The translations under genes and the position numbers were made by a program. DNA of 64,000 nt from Tardiphaga sp. vice304 (GTDB taxonomy: Bacteria > Pseudomonadota > Alphaproteobacteria > Rhizobiales > Xanthobacteraceae), in NCBI RefSeq assembly GCF_007018905.1, contig NZ_CP041402.1, forward strand, positions 3,026,001-3,090,000. The letters are read 5' to 3'. Positions 40,132 to 50,173 of this stretch are shown here, in pieces. Numbering within the stretch: position 1 is the first letter of the stretch; each line of letters begins with the position of its first letter. Below the pieces are notes generated by a model. That model did no database searches, was not told the origin of the DNA, and saw nothing but the letters and a program-made list of their open reading frames with translations.

Positions 40132-41526
40132 ATGGCCATTCAAGTGCTGATGCCCGCGCTGTCCCCGACCATGGAGAAGGGCAACCTCTCCAAGTGGTTG
40201 AAGAAGGAAGGCGATGTCATCAAGTCCGGCGACGTGATCGCCGAAATCGAGACCGATAAAGCGACGATGGAAGTCGAGGCGACCGACGAGGGCACGCTCG
40301 GCAAGATCCTGGTCGCCGAAGGCACCCAAGACGTCGCGGTCAACACGCCGATCGCCACCATTCTGGCTGACGGCGAGGATGCTTCCGCCGAGCCGGCACC
40401 TGCCAAGCAGGAGCAGGCCGCAGAGTCCGCGCCGCCGGCGGCCGACGCCAAGTCCGCGCCTGCACCGAAGGAAGAACCTGCTACGGCTCCTACCGCGCCG
40501 GTCTCGGTCATCGAGCAGGATCCGGAAATTCCGGAAGGCACCGAGATGGTGACCATGACCATCCGCGAAGCGCTGCGCGACGCGATGGCCGAAGAGATGC
40601 GCCGTGACGAAGACGTCTTCATCATGGGCGAGGAAGTCGCCGAGTATCAGGGCGCCTACAAGGTCACCCAGGGCCTGCTGCAGGAATTCGGCGCCCGCCG
40701 CGTCATCGACACCCCGATCACCGAACACGGCTTTGCCGGCGTCGGCGTCGGTGCGGCGATGTCCGGGCTGAAGCCGATCGTGGAGTTCATGACCTTCAAC
40801 TTCGCCATGCAGGCGATCGACCAGATCATCAACTCTGCCGCCAAGACGCTGTACATGTCGGGCGGCCAGATGACCGCGCAGATCGTGTTCCGCGGCCCCA
40901 ACGGCGCCGCCGCCCGCGTCGGCGCGCAGCACAGCCAGGACTACTCGGCCTGGTACTCGCAGATCCCCGGCCTCAAGGTGGTCGCGCCGCACACCGCGGC
41001 CGACTTCAAGGGCCTGTTGAAATCCGCGATCCGCGACAAGAACCCCGTGGTGTTCCTCGAAAACGAGATGCTCTACGGCCACACCGGCGAAGTGCCGAAG
41101 CTTGACGACTACATTGTGCCGATCGGCAAGGCGAAGATCGCCCGCAAGGGCAAGGACGTCACCTTGATCTCGTGGTCGAACGGCATGAACTACGCGCTGA
41201 AGGCCGCCGAAGAACTCGCCAAGGAAGGCATCGAGGCGGAGGTGATCGACCTGCGCACGCTGCGTCCGCTCGACACTGAAACCATCATCGAGTCGGTCAA
41301 GAAGACCGGCCGCGCGGTGACGGTGGAGGAGGGCTGGCAGCAGTCCGGCGTCGGCGCCGAAGTCGCCGCCCGCATCATGGAGCAGGCGTTCGACTATCTC
41401 GACGCGCCGGTCGGCCGTGTCTCCGGCAAGGACGTGCCGATGCCCTACGCCGCCAATCTCGAAAAGCTCGCGCTGCCGTCGGTCGCCGATGTCGTCACGG
41501 CCGCCAAAGCCGTCTGCTATCGGTGA
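40132..41526 (+). CDS. pdhB: Pyruvate dehydrogenase E1 component, beta subunit with lipoyl domain
   Basis: Protein of 464 residues. Residues 1-80 are a complete lipoyl domain with the lipoyl lysine in [13 protein letters not shown], then an Ala/Pro/Glu-rich hinge to about 135, then the transketolase-type E1-beta ([61 protein letters not shown]). The lipoyl domain on E1-beta is a known feature of alphaproteobacterial PDH. Its lipoyl segment is almost identical in DNA to that of pdhC. GGAG lies before ATG 40132. Confidence 0.96.
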   Translation: MAIQVLMPALSPTMEKGNLSKWLKKEGDVIKSGDVIAEIETDKATMEVEATDEGTLGKILVAEGTQDVAVNTPIATILADGEDASAEPAPAKQEQAAESAPPAADAKSAPAPKEEPATAPTAPVSVIEQDPEIPEGTEMVTMTIREALRDAMAEEMRRDEDVFIMGEEVAEYQGAYKVTQGLLQEFGARRVIDTPITEHGFAGVGVGAAMSGLKPIVEFMTFNFAMQAIDQIINSAAKTLYMSGGQMTAQIVFRGPNGAAARVGAQHSQDYSAWYSQIPGLKVVAPHTAADFKGLLKSAIRDKNPVVFLENEMLYGHTGEVPKLDDYIVPIGKAKIARKGKDVTLISWSNGMNYALKAAEELAKEGIEAEVIDLRTLRPLDTETIIESVKKTGRAVTVEEGWQQSGVGAEVAARIMEQAFDYLDAPVGRVSGKDVPMPYAANLEKLALPSVADVVTAAKAVCYR

Positions 41527-41530
41527 TCTG

Positions 41531-41836
41531 ATGGCCGGGCCCAAGGAACAGCCGCTTCCCCCCGATGTCGTCGGCCGCGAAGAGGCCGTCGAGGTGCTTC
41601 GCGCCTTCGTGGTCGACGGTGGCCTGTCGATCGCGTTCACCCGCGCCTTCGAGGAGCCCGACATGTGGGGCATGCTGCTGGTCGACATCGCCCGCCACGC
41701 CGCGCGCGCTTATGCGCGCGAGAGCGACTATTCCGAGGACGAGGCGCTGGCGCGCATCGTCGATATGTTTGACGCTGAAATCGCGCGGCCGACCGACGTG
41801 GGCAACACCACGACGCGGTCGCAACAAGGTCACTGA
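41531..41836 (+). CDS. DUF5076-family protein in the pdh operon
   Basis: Small acidic protein of 101 residues, four bases after the pdhB stop and two bases before pdhC, so it is translated within the pdh operon. Recognisable stretches are [54 protein letters not shown] recognise it as the DUF5076 type found at this place in related genomes; no function is established. Its constant placement suggests a role in assembling or regulating the dehydrogenase complex. Confidence 0.8.
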   Translation: MAGPKEQPLPPDVVGREEAVEVLRAFVVDGGLSIAFTRAFEEPDMWGMLLVDIARHAARAYARESDYSEDEALARIVDMFDAEIARPTDVGNTTTRSQQGH

Positions 41837-41838
41837 CA

Positions 41839-43233
41839 ATGCCAATCAACATTCTGATGCCCGCGCTGTCGCCCACGATGGAGAAGGGCAACCTCTCCAA
41901 GTGGCTCAAGAAAGAGGGCGACGCGGTCAAGTCCGGCGACGTGATCGCCGAGATCGAGACCGACAAGGCGACGATGGAAGTCGAAGCCGTCGACGAGGGC
42001 ACGATCGCGAAAATCCTGGTGCCGGAAGGCACCCAGGACGTGGCGGTGAATGCGATCATCGCGGTGCTGGCCACCGACGGCGAGGACGTGAAGGCGGCTG
42101 GGGCAGGCGGCTCGACCGAGAAGCCGAAGCCTGCAGCTGCCGCCGAAGCGCCAAAGGAAGCCGCCAAGGAAGCGCCAAAGTCCGCCGCAGCGCCGGCACC
42201 CGCCGAGAAGGCTGCAGCGCCCGCGCCGGCCAAGGCTGCAGCACCGGCTTCAGCCGGCAATGTCGTCACCAACGGCCTGACTGGCGATCGCGTGTTTGCA
42301 TCGCCCCTGGCCAAGCGTCTGGCCAAGGACGCCGGCATCGAGATCGGCCGCATCAATGGCTCCGGCCCGCACGGCCGCGTCATCAAGGCCGACGTCGAGA
42401 AGGCCAAGACTGGCGGCGGCCTGAAGGCTCCGGCGGCTGGCGCGTCGCCGGCCTTGCCGACCGTCGCGCCCGGCGGCGCTATCGCGCCGGCGATGTCCGA
42501 TCAGCAAATTCTCGGCCTGTACCAGCAGGGCGACTACGAGAGCGTGCCGCACGATTCGATGCGCCGGACCATCGCCCAGCGTCTGACCGCGGCCGTCAAT
42601 TCGATGCCGACGTTTTATCTCACCGTCGATTGCGATCTCGGCAAGCTCTCCTCCGCGCGCGAGGAAATCAACGCCGCCGCCGGCAAGGACAAGGACGGCA
42701 AGCCGCTCTACAAATTGTCGGTCAACGATTTCGTCATCAAGGCCATGGCGGTCGCGCTGCAGAAGGTGCCGGAAGCCAACGTGTCGTGGACGGAATCCGC
42801 GATGCTCCGTCACAAGCATTCCGACATCGGCGTCGCTGTCGCTTTGCCGTTCGGCCTGATCACGCCGATCATCCGCCAGGCCGAGATCAAGTCGATTTCG
42901 GCGATCTCCAACGAGATGAAGGAGTTGGCCGCACGCGCCAGGTCCAAGAAGCTGAAGCCGAACGAATATCAGGGCGGCGCGACCTCGGTGTCCAATCTCG
43001 GCATGTTCGGCATCAAGGACTTCACCGCCGTGATCAATCCGCCGCAGTCCTCAATCCTGGCGGTCGGCACCGGCGAGGAGCGCGCGGTGGTGCGCGGCGG
43101 CCAGATCGTGGCCGCGACGATGATGAGCGTCACGCTGTCCTGCGACCACCGCGCCATCGACGGCGCGCTCGGCGCCGAACTGATCACGGCGTTCAAGAGA
43201 CTGATCGAAAATCCGGTGATGATGGTGGTGTAG
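41839..43233 (+). CDS. pdhC: Dihydrolipoamide acetyltransferase (PDH E2)
   Basis: Protein of 464 residues: a lipoyl domain (1-80, lipoyl Lys in DKATMEVEA), an Ala/Pro/Lys-rich linker (85-140), a peripheral-subunit-binding domain (about 150-190, [34 protein letters not shown]), a second linker and the catalytic domain with the active-site [15 protein letters not shown] near residue 435. It moves acetyl groups from lipoamide to CoA. The stop is followed by a repeat-flanked DUF559 gene, which separates it from lpdA. Confidence 0.96.
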   Translation: MPINILMPALSPTMEKGNLSKWLKKEGDAVKSGDVIAEIETDKATMEVEAVDEGTIAKILVPEGTQDVAVNAIIAVLATDGEDVKAAGAGGSTEKPKPAAAAEAPKEAAKEAPKSAAAPAPAEKAAAPAPAKAAAPASAGNVVTNGLTGDRVFASPLAKRLAKDAGIEIGRINGSGPHGRVIKADVEKAKTGGGLKAPAAGASPALPTVAPGGAIAPAMSDQQILGLYQQGDYESVPHDSMRRTIAQRLTAAVNSMPTFYLTVDCDLGKLSSAREEINAAAGKDKDGKPLYKLSVNDFVIKAMAVALQKVPEANVSWTESAMLRHKHSDIGVAVALPFGLITPIIRQAEIKSISAISNEMKELAARARSKKLKPNEYQGGATSVSNLGMFGIKDFTAVINPPQSSILAVGTGEERAVVRGGQIVAATMMSVTLSCDHRAIDGALGAELITAFKRLIENPVMMVV

Positions 43234-43239
43234 TTCTGT

Positions 43240-43326
43240 CTTCCTTCCCTCTCCCCAAGGCGAAGCGAAGCTTCGCCGGGTGGGAGAGGGTGGATCGACC
43301 GCGTAGCGGTCGAGACGGGTGAGGGG
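43240..43326. repeat. CTCTCCC-hairpin repeat, copy B1
   Basis: Starts CTTCCTTCCCTCTCCCC. It has an extra hairpin in the first loop (GGCGAAG-cgaa-GCTTCGCC), then GGGAGAGGGT, the second hairpin TCGACCGC-gta-GCGGTCGA and the end GACGGGTGAGGGG. It begins just after pdhC and ends one base before the DUF559 start codon at 43328. Confidence 0.85.
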
Positions 43327-43327
43327 T

Positions 43328-43765
43328 ATGCGCCAAGCCGTACCGAAGCAGAAACGCACCTTCGCCAAGACCCTCCGCGCCAATGCGACCGAGGCGGAGA
43401 AACAACTGTGGCGACTGCTACGTTCTCGCCGCCTTGCAAGTTTGAAATTTCGCCGTCAGGTACCGATTGGCCCCTGGATCGTTGATTTCGTATCGTTCGA
43501 ACATCGTTTGGTTGTCGAAGCCGATGGTAGCCAGCATGCGGAAAGCGAAGACGACAAGCGGCGCGACTACGATTCGTCGGAGCGCGGTTTTCGCGTTTTA
43601 CGTTTCTGGAATAACGACGTTCTGGCGCGGCCGCAGGCGGTACTCGAAATGATCATCGACGTCGCCTCGACCTCCCCCTCACCCGTCTGCGCGCCTGGCG
43701 GCGCGCATCCCCCCTCTCCCACAAGGGGAGAGGGAAGAAAGAGCAGAGAAGAACATGGCCGATAA
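43328..43765 (+). CDS. DUF559-family nuclease-like protein
   Basis: Protein of 145 residues of the DUF559/Vsr-like restriction-endonuclease fold. The PD-(D/E)xK-like core is IVDFVSFEHRLVVEADGSQH, and helix and strand elements follow the family (NATEAEKQLWRLLRSRRL, FRRQVPIG, YDSSERGFRVLRFWNNDVL). Biochemistry is unknown for most members. ATG 43328 lies directly after repeat B1. The last 30 codons come from repeat B2 and the stop lies 11 bases into lpdA, so the native domain ends near residue 115. G+C is a little lower than in the pdh genes. It breaks the pdhC-lpdA pair. Confidence 0.75.
   Translation: MRQAVPKQKRTFAKTLRANATEAEKQLWRLLRSRRLASLKFRRQVPIGPWIVDFVSFEHRLVVEADGSQHAESEDDKRRDYDSSERGFRVLRFWNNDVLARPQAVLEMIIDVASTSPSPVCAPGGAHPPSPTRGEGRKSREEHGR
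43674..43741. repeat. CTCTCCC-hairpin repeat, copy B2 (inverted)
   Basis: Begins CCCCCTCACCCGTC, contains the second hairpin TGCGCGCC-tggc-type pairing GGCGCGCA with its own sequence, and ends CCCTCTCCCACAAGGGGAGAGGG. It overlaps the DUF559 C-terminal codons and ends 14 bases before the lpdA start. Confidence 0.85.
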
Positions 43766-45173
43766 TTCTTTTGACGTCGTCGTGATCGGATCCGGTCCCG
43801 GCGGATATGTGACGGCGATCCGCGCCGCGCAGCTCGGCTTCAAGACGGCGATCGTCGAGAAGAAGCATCTCGGCGGCATCTGCAACAACTGGGGCTGCAT
43901 TCCGACCAAGGCGCTGCTGCGCTCGGCGGAGATCTATCACTACATGCAGCATGCCAAGGACTATGGCCTGTCCTGCGACAACATCTCGTTCGACATCAAG
44001 GCGGTGATCGCGCGCTCGCGCGGCGTCGTGAAGCGGCTCAATGGCGGCGTCGAATATCTGATGAAGAAGAACAAGATCGCCATCATCTGGGGCGATGCCA
44101 CGCTGGACGCGCCGGGCAAGTTCACCGTGAAGAAGGCCGAGGCCGAGGCGCCGAAGGGCTCGCTGGGCGAGGGCAGCTACACCGCCAAGCACATCATCGT
44201 CGCCACCGGCGCGCGACCGCGGGTGCTGCCGGGTCTCGAGCCCGACAAGAAGCTGGTCTGGACCTATTTCGAGGCGATGAACCCCGACCGCATGCCGAAG
44301 TCGCTGCTGGTGGTCGGCTCCGGCGCGATCGGCATCGAGTTCGCGTCGTTCTATCGCACCATGGGCGCCGACGTGACGGTCGTCGAAGTGCTGCCGCAGG
44401 TGCTGCCGGTGGAGGACGCCGAGATCGCCGCCTTTGCGCGCAAGCAGTTCGAGAAGCAGGGCATCAAGATGCTCGTCAACACCAAGGTGACCAAGCTCGA
44501 CAAGAAGGCCGACAGTGTCGTCGCCACCATCGACGATGGCAAGAAGCCGGTGACGCAGGAATTCGACCGGGTGATTTCCGCGGTCGGCGTGGTCGGCAAC
44601 ATCGAGGGCTTCGGCCTCGAGAAGCTCGGCGTGAAAACCGAGCGTGGCTGCATCGTGATCGACGGTTACGGCAAGACCAACGTGCCCGGCATCTACGCCA
44701 TCGGCGACGTCGCCGGTCCCCCGATGCTGGCGCACAAGGCCGAGCATGAGGGCGTGATCTGCGTCGAGGCCATCAAGGGCCTGCACCCGCACCCGATGGA
44801 CAAGCTGCTCATTCCCGGCTGCACCTACTGCCACCCGCAGATCGCCTCCGTCGGCCTCACCGAGGCGAAAGCCAAGGAGAGCGGCCGCGAGATCCGCGTC
44901 GGCCGCTTCCCGTTCACGGCCAACGGCAAGGCGATCGCGATGGGCGAGGACCAGGGCATGGCCAAGGTGATTTTCGACAAGAAGACCGGCCAGCTCCTCG
45001 GCGCGCATCTGGTCGGCACCGAAGTCACCGAGCTGATCCAGGGCTTTGTCGTCGCGATGAACCTCGAAACCACCGAGGAAGAGCTGTTCCACACCATCTT
45101 CCCGCATCCGACGATCTCGGAGACGATGAAGGAAGCCGTGCTGGATGCCTACGGCATCGCCCTGAATATGTAA
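43755..45173 (+). CDS. lpdA: Dihydrolipoamide dehydrogenase (E3)
   Basis: FAD-dependent disulfide oxidoreductase of 472 residues that reoxidises dihydrolipoamide in the PDH complex. FAD motif VVIGSGPGGYVTAIRAAQLG at the N terminus; the redox disulfide is the two cysteines of GGICNNWGCIPTKALLRSAE; the NAD-binding GSGAIGIEFASFYRTMG is near residue 185; YAIGDVAGPPMLAHKAEHEG near 310; and the C-terminal HTIFPHPTISETMKEA supplies the active-site His. Its first 11 bases overlap the DUF559 gene end, and the ribosome site (GAGAAGAAC) is supplied by DNA next to repeat B2. Confidence 0.96.
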   Translation: MADNSFDVVVIGSGPGGYVTAIRAAQLGFKTAIVEKKHLGGICNNWGCIPTKALLRSAEIYHYMQHAKDYGLSCDNISFDIKAVIARSRGVVKRLNGGVEYLMKKNKIAIIWGDATLDAPGKFTVKKAEAEAPKGSLGEGSYTAKHIIVATGARPRVLPGLEPDKKLVWTYFEAMNPDRMPKSLLVVGSGAIGIEFASFYRTMGADVTVVEVLPQVLPVEDAEIAAFARKQFEKQGIKMLVNTKVTKLDKKADSVVATIDDGKKPVTQEFDRVISAVGVVGNIEGFGLEKLGVKTERGCIVIDGYGKTNVPGIYAIGDVAGPPMLAHKAEHEGVICVEAIKGLHPHPMDKLLIPGCTYCHPQIASVGLTEAKAKESGREIRVGRFPFTANGKAIAMGEDQGMAKVIFDKKTGQLLGAHLVGTEVTELIQGFVVAMNLETTEEELFHTIFPHPTISETMKEAVLDAYGIALNM

Positions 45174-45177
45174 GTCC

Positions 45178-45210
45178 GTAGCCCGGATGTCGTCGCCTTA
45201 TCCGGGCTAC
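45178..45210 (+). terminator. Hairpin after lpdA
   Basis: Eleven-base stem GTAGCCCGGAT (45178-45188) with ATCCGGGCTAC (45200-45210), loop of 11 bases, starting four bases after the lpdA stop. This sequence type recurs between genes in many proteobacteria and has no T run. Confidence 0.65.
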
Positions 45211-45357
45211 AGGCGTACCACCTGCCTAAATCTTGCCCGTTCGGCTCAAAACCTTGGCCAAACCGGCCAGATATGGTATTCCGCGTGCGCCGCTTCTGAT
45301 CGCCACCCGTGACCGCCCGTACCCTGCAACAGGCTGCGGCGGTGGAGATATTCGCCC

Positions 45358-46659
<1,302 letters not shown>

Positions 46660-46683
46660 GTCCGTCCACTAAGGGTCTTTGGA

Positions 46684-47178
46684 ATGCGTTGTCCGAACTG
46701 CAATAGCCTGGATACGCAGGTCAAGGACTCGCGTCCCACGGAAGATTCCGCCGTCATCCGCAGGCGGCGGGTCTGCATCACCTGCAATTTCCGCTTCACC
46801 ACCTTCGAGCGGGTGCAGCTGCGCGAGTTGACGGTGATAAAGCGCGCCGGCCGCCGCGTGCCGTTCGATCGTGACAAGCTGGTGCGATCGCTGCAGATCA
46901 GTCTGCGCAAGCGGCCGGTCGATCCGGAGCGGGTCGAGAAGATGGTGTCGGCGATCGTGCGCGAACTGGAAAGCGGCGGCGAGGCCGAGATCTCCTCCGA
47001 GACGATCGGCGAGATCGTGATGGAGCACCTGCGCGGCGTCGATGATGTCGCTTATGTCCGCTTCGCCTCGGTGTACCGCAATTTTCGCGAGGCCAAGGAT
47101 TTCGAGGCAGTGCTCGGCGAATTGTCTGGCGAGGAAGACCTCAAGAACGAACCCAAGCCGATCCCGTTGCGCAAATGA
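46684..47178 (+). CDS. nrdR: Transcriptional repressor NrdR
   Basis: Protein of 164 residues controlling ribonucleotide reductase genes. The N-terminal zinc ribbon carries two CxxC pairs ([10 protein letters not shown] and [13 protein letters not shown]), followed by the ATP-cone domain ([34 protein letters not shown]). It lies 24 bases after glyA and overlaps the start of ribD by four bases (ATGA), an arrangement common in alphaproteobacteria. Confidence 0.96.
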   Translation: MRCPNCNSLDTQVKDSRPTEDSAVIRRRRVCITCNFRFTTFERVQLRELTVIKRAGRRVPFDRDKLVRSLQISLRKRPVDPERVEKMVSAIVRELESGGEAEISSETIGEIVMEHLRGVDDVAYVRFASVYRNFREAKDFEAVLGELSGEEDLKNEPKPIPLRK

Positions 47179-48326
47179 TCTTTCGCATCCTGGAAGACCA
47201 GTATGCCGAAAAATCCAATGAGGCGAAGGCCGCCGACCGCCGCTTCATGCAGCTCGCGCTGACGCTCGGCCGTCGCGGGCAGGGGCGCACCTGGCCCAAC
47301 CCTGCCGTCGGCGCGGTGATTGTCAAGGACGGCGTGATCCTCGGCCGCGGCTGGACCAAGCCCGGCGGCCGGCCGCATGGCGAGCCGGTGGCGCTGGCGC
47401 AGGCCGGCGACGCCGCCCGCGGCGCGACGCTGTATGTGACGCTGGAGCCGTGCTCGCATTTCGGCAAGTCGCCGCCCTGCGCGGATGCCATTATCGCGGC
47501 GGGCATTGCCCGGGTGGTGTCAGCGATCGAGGATCCCAATCCGGAAGTGGCCGGGCAGGGACATGCCCGACTGCGCGCCGCCGGCATCCGGGTCGATACC
47601 GGACTCTGCGCGGAGGATGCCGCGCGCGACCATGCCGGACATTTCCGCCGCATCCGCGACCACCGCCCGCACGTGATCCTGAAACTCGCAGTATCGCCGG
47701 ACGGCATGATCGGGGCGGCCGGGCATAAGCCTTTCGCGGTGACCGGCGAGGCCGTGCGCGCGCGCGTGCATCTGCTGCGCGCGCAATGCGACGCGGTGCT
47801 GGTCGGTATCGGCACCGTGCTTGCCGACGATCCGGAGCTGACCTGCCGGCTGCCCGGCATGGCCGCGCGCTCGCCGGTTCGGGTGGTACTCGACCGCGCG
47901 CTGCGGCTGCCGGGCAAGACCAAACTCGTGCATTCGGCGCGCGCGCATCCGCTATGGGTGGTGACCTCAAGCCTTTCGGAGGCGCCCGCGGCGATGCTGC
48001 TGCAAGCCGCCGGCGCCCAGGTGATCCGGGCGCCGGTCATTACCTCCCCGGCGGGGCTGGATCTGCCGGCGGTGCTGCACGCGCTGGCGGGCCGGGGGAT
48101 CACACGGCTGCTGGTCGAGGGCGGCGCCAGGATCGCGGCATCGTTCGTGGCAGCCGATCTGGTCGACGAGGTCTTGCTGTTTCGCGGCGCCCGCGAGATC
48201 GGCGAGGGCGGCGTGCCGGCGCTGGACGCAATGCCGCTATCGGCGATCACCGGGTCGCCGCGCTTCAAGGCTCGTGCTAGCGAAGCCCTGCAGAATGATA
48301 CCCTCACGATCTATGAGCGTGCATAA
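47175..48326 (+). CDS. ribD: Bifunctional deaminase/reductase RibD
   Basis: Protein of 383 residues for two early steps of riboflavin synthesis. The N-terminal cytidine-deaminase-like domain has zinc ligands in [15 protein letters not shown] (HGE instead of the common HAE) and [16 protein letters not shown]. The reductase domain from about residue 165 has [31 protein letters not shown] and [13 protein letters not shown]. It overlaps nrdR by four bases and touches ribE directly. No FMN riboswitch precedes it, so expression probably follows the nrdR transcript. Confidence 0.95.
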   Translation: MIFRILEDQYAEKSNEAKAADRRFMQLALTLGRRGQGRTWPNPAVGAVIVKDGVILGRGWTKPGGRPHGEPVALAQAGDAARGATLYVTLEPCSHFGKSPPCADAIIAAGIARVVSAIEDPNPEVAGQGHARLRAAGIRVDTGLCAEDAARDHAGHFRRIRDHRPHVILKLAVSPDGMIGAAGHKPFAVTGEAVRARVHLLRAQCDAVLVGIGTVLADDPELTCRLPGMAARSPVRVVLDRALRLPGKTKLVHSARAHPLWVVTSSLSEAPAAMLLQAAGAQVIRAPVITSPAGLDLPAVLHALAGRGITRLLVEGGARIAASFVAADLVDEVLLFRGAREIGEGGVPALDAMPLSAITGSPRFKARASEALQNDTLTIYERA

Positions 48327-48935
48327 ATGTTTACCGGCATTGTCACCGACATCGGCGAAATCGAGACCCTGACGCCGAAAGCGCAGGGCCAGTTGCACCG
48401 GCTGCGCGTGCTCAGCCACTACGACCAGAGCAGCATCGTGGACGGCGCCTCGATCTCGCACAACGGCGTCTGCCTGACCGTGACCGGCTCCGGCACGGCC
48501 GGCAACCGCACCTGGTTCGAGGTCGATGCCGGCGCCGAGACGCTCGGCCTGACCACCGCGAAGCACTGGAAGGCGGGTACCCGGCTCAATCTTGAGCGTG
48601 CGCTGAAGATCGGCGACGAACTCGGCGGCCACATCGTCTCCGGCCATGTCGACGGCATCGCCACCATCGTCGCGCGCGAAGAGCTGCCGGACATGGCGCG
48701 CTTCACGCTGCGCACCAGCCGCGAGCTGGCACGCTTCATCGCCACCAAGGGCTCGGTAACGCTGGATGGCGCATCGCTGACCGTGAATACCGTCGACGAC
48801 GTGACATTTTCGGTGCTGATCATCCCGCATACGCTGACCGTGACGACGGTTGGCGACTGGCAGGCGGGCGACGAGGTCAATCTCGAAGTCGACCAGATGG
48901 CGCGCTATGCGGCGCGGCTGACGGAAATGAAATAG
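48327..48935 (+). CDS. ribE: Riboflavin synthase
   Basis: Protein of 202 residues with two repeated barrel domains, dismutating two lumazines to riboflavin. First-domain marks are MFTGIVTDIGEIETL and SIVDGASISHNGVCLTVTG; second-domain marks are GDELGGHIVSGHVDGIATI and KGSVTLDGASLTVNTVDD. The start codon follows the ribD stop with no gap. It is the alpha-subunit type that works with lumazine synthase (ribH), encoded 81 bases downstream. Confidence 0.96.
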   Translation: MFTGIVTDIGEIETLTPKAQGQLHRLRVLSHYDQSSIVDGASISHNGVCLTVTGSGTAGNRTWFEVDAGAETLGLTTAKHWKAGTRLNLERALKIGDELGGHIVSGHVDGIATIVAREELPDMARFTLRTSRELARFIATKGSVTLDGASLTVNTVDDVTFSVLIIPHTLTVTTVGDWQAGDEVNLEVDQMARYAARLTEMK

Positions 48936-49016
48936 CGCGCCGACGCCTCGGCTCTTGGCTTATGCCGCCGCTGCGCCTAAAACCCTGCGCAATCAAACAA
49001 TTCGAGACGGAATACG

Positions 49017-49508
49017 ATGGCAGACGCGCGACGCGCCCCCTTGCACGACCAGACCGACATTTCCGGCGCGCGCGTGCTGATTGTCGAGGCACGCTTCTAC
49101 GACGATATCCAGGATGCGCTGCTGGCCGGGGCGGTGCGCGAGCTTGAAGCCGCCAGCGTGCACCACACCGTCCTCACCGTTCCCGGTGCGCTGGAGATCC
49201 CGGCCGCGATCGCCATCGCGCTGGATGCCGCCGAGAAGAACGACGAGCCCTATGACGCGGCGATCGCGCTAGGCTGCGTGGTGCGCGGCGAGACCATCCA
49301 TTTCGAGATCGTCTCGATGGAATCGTCGCGCGGCTTGATGGATCTGGCGGTCAACAGGCGCTTGCCGCTCGGCAATGGCATCATCACCGTCAATAATGAC
49401 GAGCAGGCCTGGGCGCGCGCCCGCGCCGACGAGCTGAACAAGGGCGGCGACGCCGCGCGGGCCGCGCTGGCGATGCTGCGCATCAAACGCCGTCTGGCGA
49501 CGAGCTGA
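49017..49508 (+). CDS. ribH: 6,7-dimethyl-8-ribityllumazine synthase
   Basis: Protein of 163 residues making lumazine, the substrate of riboflavin synthase. Characteristic parts are [74 protein letters not shown] (with the catalytic histidine) and the C-terminal [20 protein letters not shown]. nusB begins four bases after its stop, so ribH and nusB are coupled. Confidence 0.96.
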   Translation: MADARRAPLHDQTDISGARVLIVEARFYDDIQDALLAGAVRELEAASVHHTVLTVPGALEIPAAIAIALDAAEKNDEPYDAAIALGCVVRGETIHFEIVSMESSRGLMDLAVNRRLPLGNGIITVNNDEQAWARARADELNKGGDAARAALAMLRIKRRLATS

Positions 49509-49511
49509 GCG

Positions 49512-50024
49512 ATGGCAGAGATCAAGAAGGCCGCATCCAAGAAACCCGCCGCCAAGCCGGCCGAGAAGAAGGCCAACAAGCGCGGCGCGGCTCGTCTTGC
49601 TGCCGTGCAGGCGCTGTACCAGATGGATATCGGCGGCGCGGGGATCAACGACATTTTCGCCGAGTTCGAGAGCCACTGGCTCGGCAACGAGGTCGAGGGC
49701 GACCAGTATCTGCCGGCCGAGGAAGCGTTCTTCCGCGACGTCGTAGCGGGCGTGCTGCGCGACCAGAACAAGCTCGATCCCCTGATCGACGACGCGCTGT
49801 CGAAGGGCTGGCCGCTGGCCCGCATCGAGGCGATTTTGCGCGCGGTGATGCGGGCAGGGTGCTACGAGCTGGAGCACCGCAAGGACATTCCGGCGCGCGT
49901 CATCATCTCCGAATATGTCGACGTCGCGCACGCCTTCGTCGAGGGCGACGAGACCGGCATGGTCAACGCCGTGCTCGACCAGATCGCCCGGCAGTTTCGC
50001 GCCGACGAGTTTACGAAGGGCTAG
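49512..50024 (+). CDS. nusB: Transcription antitermination factor NusB
   Basis: Protein of 170 residues that binds BoxA RNA with NusE for rRNA antitermination. The first 25 residues are a Lys/Ala-rich tail (IKKAASKKPAAKPAEKKANK). The helical core has RLAAVQALYQMDIGG, EEAFFRDVVAGVLRDQNKLDPLIDDAL, RIEAILRAVMRAGCYEL and VIISEYVDVAHAFVEGDETGMVNAVLDQIAR. The ribH-nusB-thiL order is widely conserved. Confidence 0.95.
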   Translation: MAEIKKAASKKPAAKPAEKKANKRGAARLAAVQALYQMDIGGAGINDIFAEFESHWLGNEVEGDQYLPAEEAFFRDVVAGVLRDQNKLDPLIDDALSKGWPLARIEAILRAVMRAGCYELEHRKDIPARVIISEYVDVAHAFVEGDETGMVNAVLDQIARQFRADEFTKG

Positions 50025-50025
50025 C

Positions 50026-50142
50026 CGTCATTGCGAGGAGCCCTTGCGACGAAGCAATTCAGTCTTCGCTTATGGCCCTCTGGATTGCCGCGTCGCTTCG
50101 TCAAAGGGAAAGCTGCCAGCTTTCCCTGACCTCGCAATGACG
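50026..50142. repeat. CATTGCGAGG-type palindromic repeat, copy D2
   Basis: Bounded by a perfect 13-base pair, CGTCATTGCGAGG (50026-50038) and CCTCGCAATGACG (50130-50142). Inside are the GACGAAGCAATTCAG/CTGGATTGCCGCGTC arms (degenerate compared with D1) and an additional GGAAAGCTG/CAGCTTTCC hairpin. It starts two bases after the nusB stop and fills the nusB-thiL gap. Confidence 0.85.
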
Positions 50143-50173
50143 GAGTGAACCATGTCAGACGGTGCATAACACC

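Larger units (their letters stand above)
43240..43741. mobile_element. Candidate mobile cassette: DUF559 gene between inverted hairpin repeats
   Basis: Copies B1 (43240-43326) and B2 (43674-43741) are in opposite orientation and enclose one nuclease-type gene. The unit sits between pdhC and lpdA, genes normally adjacent in the pyruvate dehydrogenase operon. I see no obvious target-site duplication and no transposase. Mobility is inference. Confidence 0.45.

Noticed and set aside
40024..41688. A 554-codon frame antisense to pdhB
   Set aside because: It covers conserved pdhB coding sequence, is rich in Asp/His/Arg/Gly as expected for a shadow frame, and has no family match.
45211..45357. Possible riboswitch upstream of glyA
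   Set aside because: I looked for glycine-, SAM- or folate-type patterns and found no conserved core; only ordinary G+C-rich sequence follows the lpdA hairpin.
47000..49016. FMN riboswitch for the riboflavin genes
   Set aside because: nrdR, ribD and ribE overlap or touch, leaving no leader, and the 81-base gap before ribH is too short and lacks the conserved elements.
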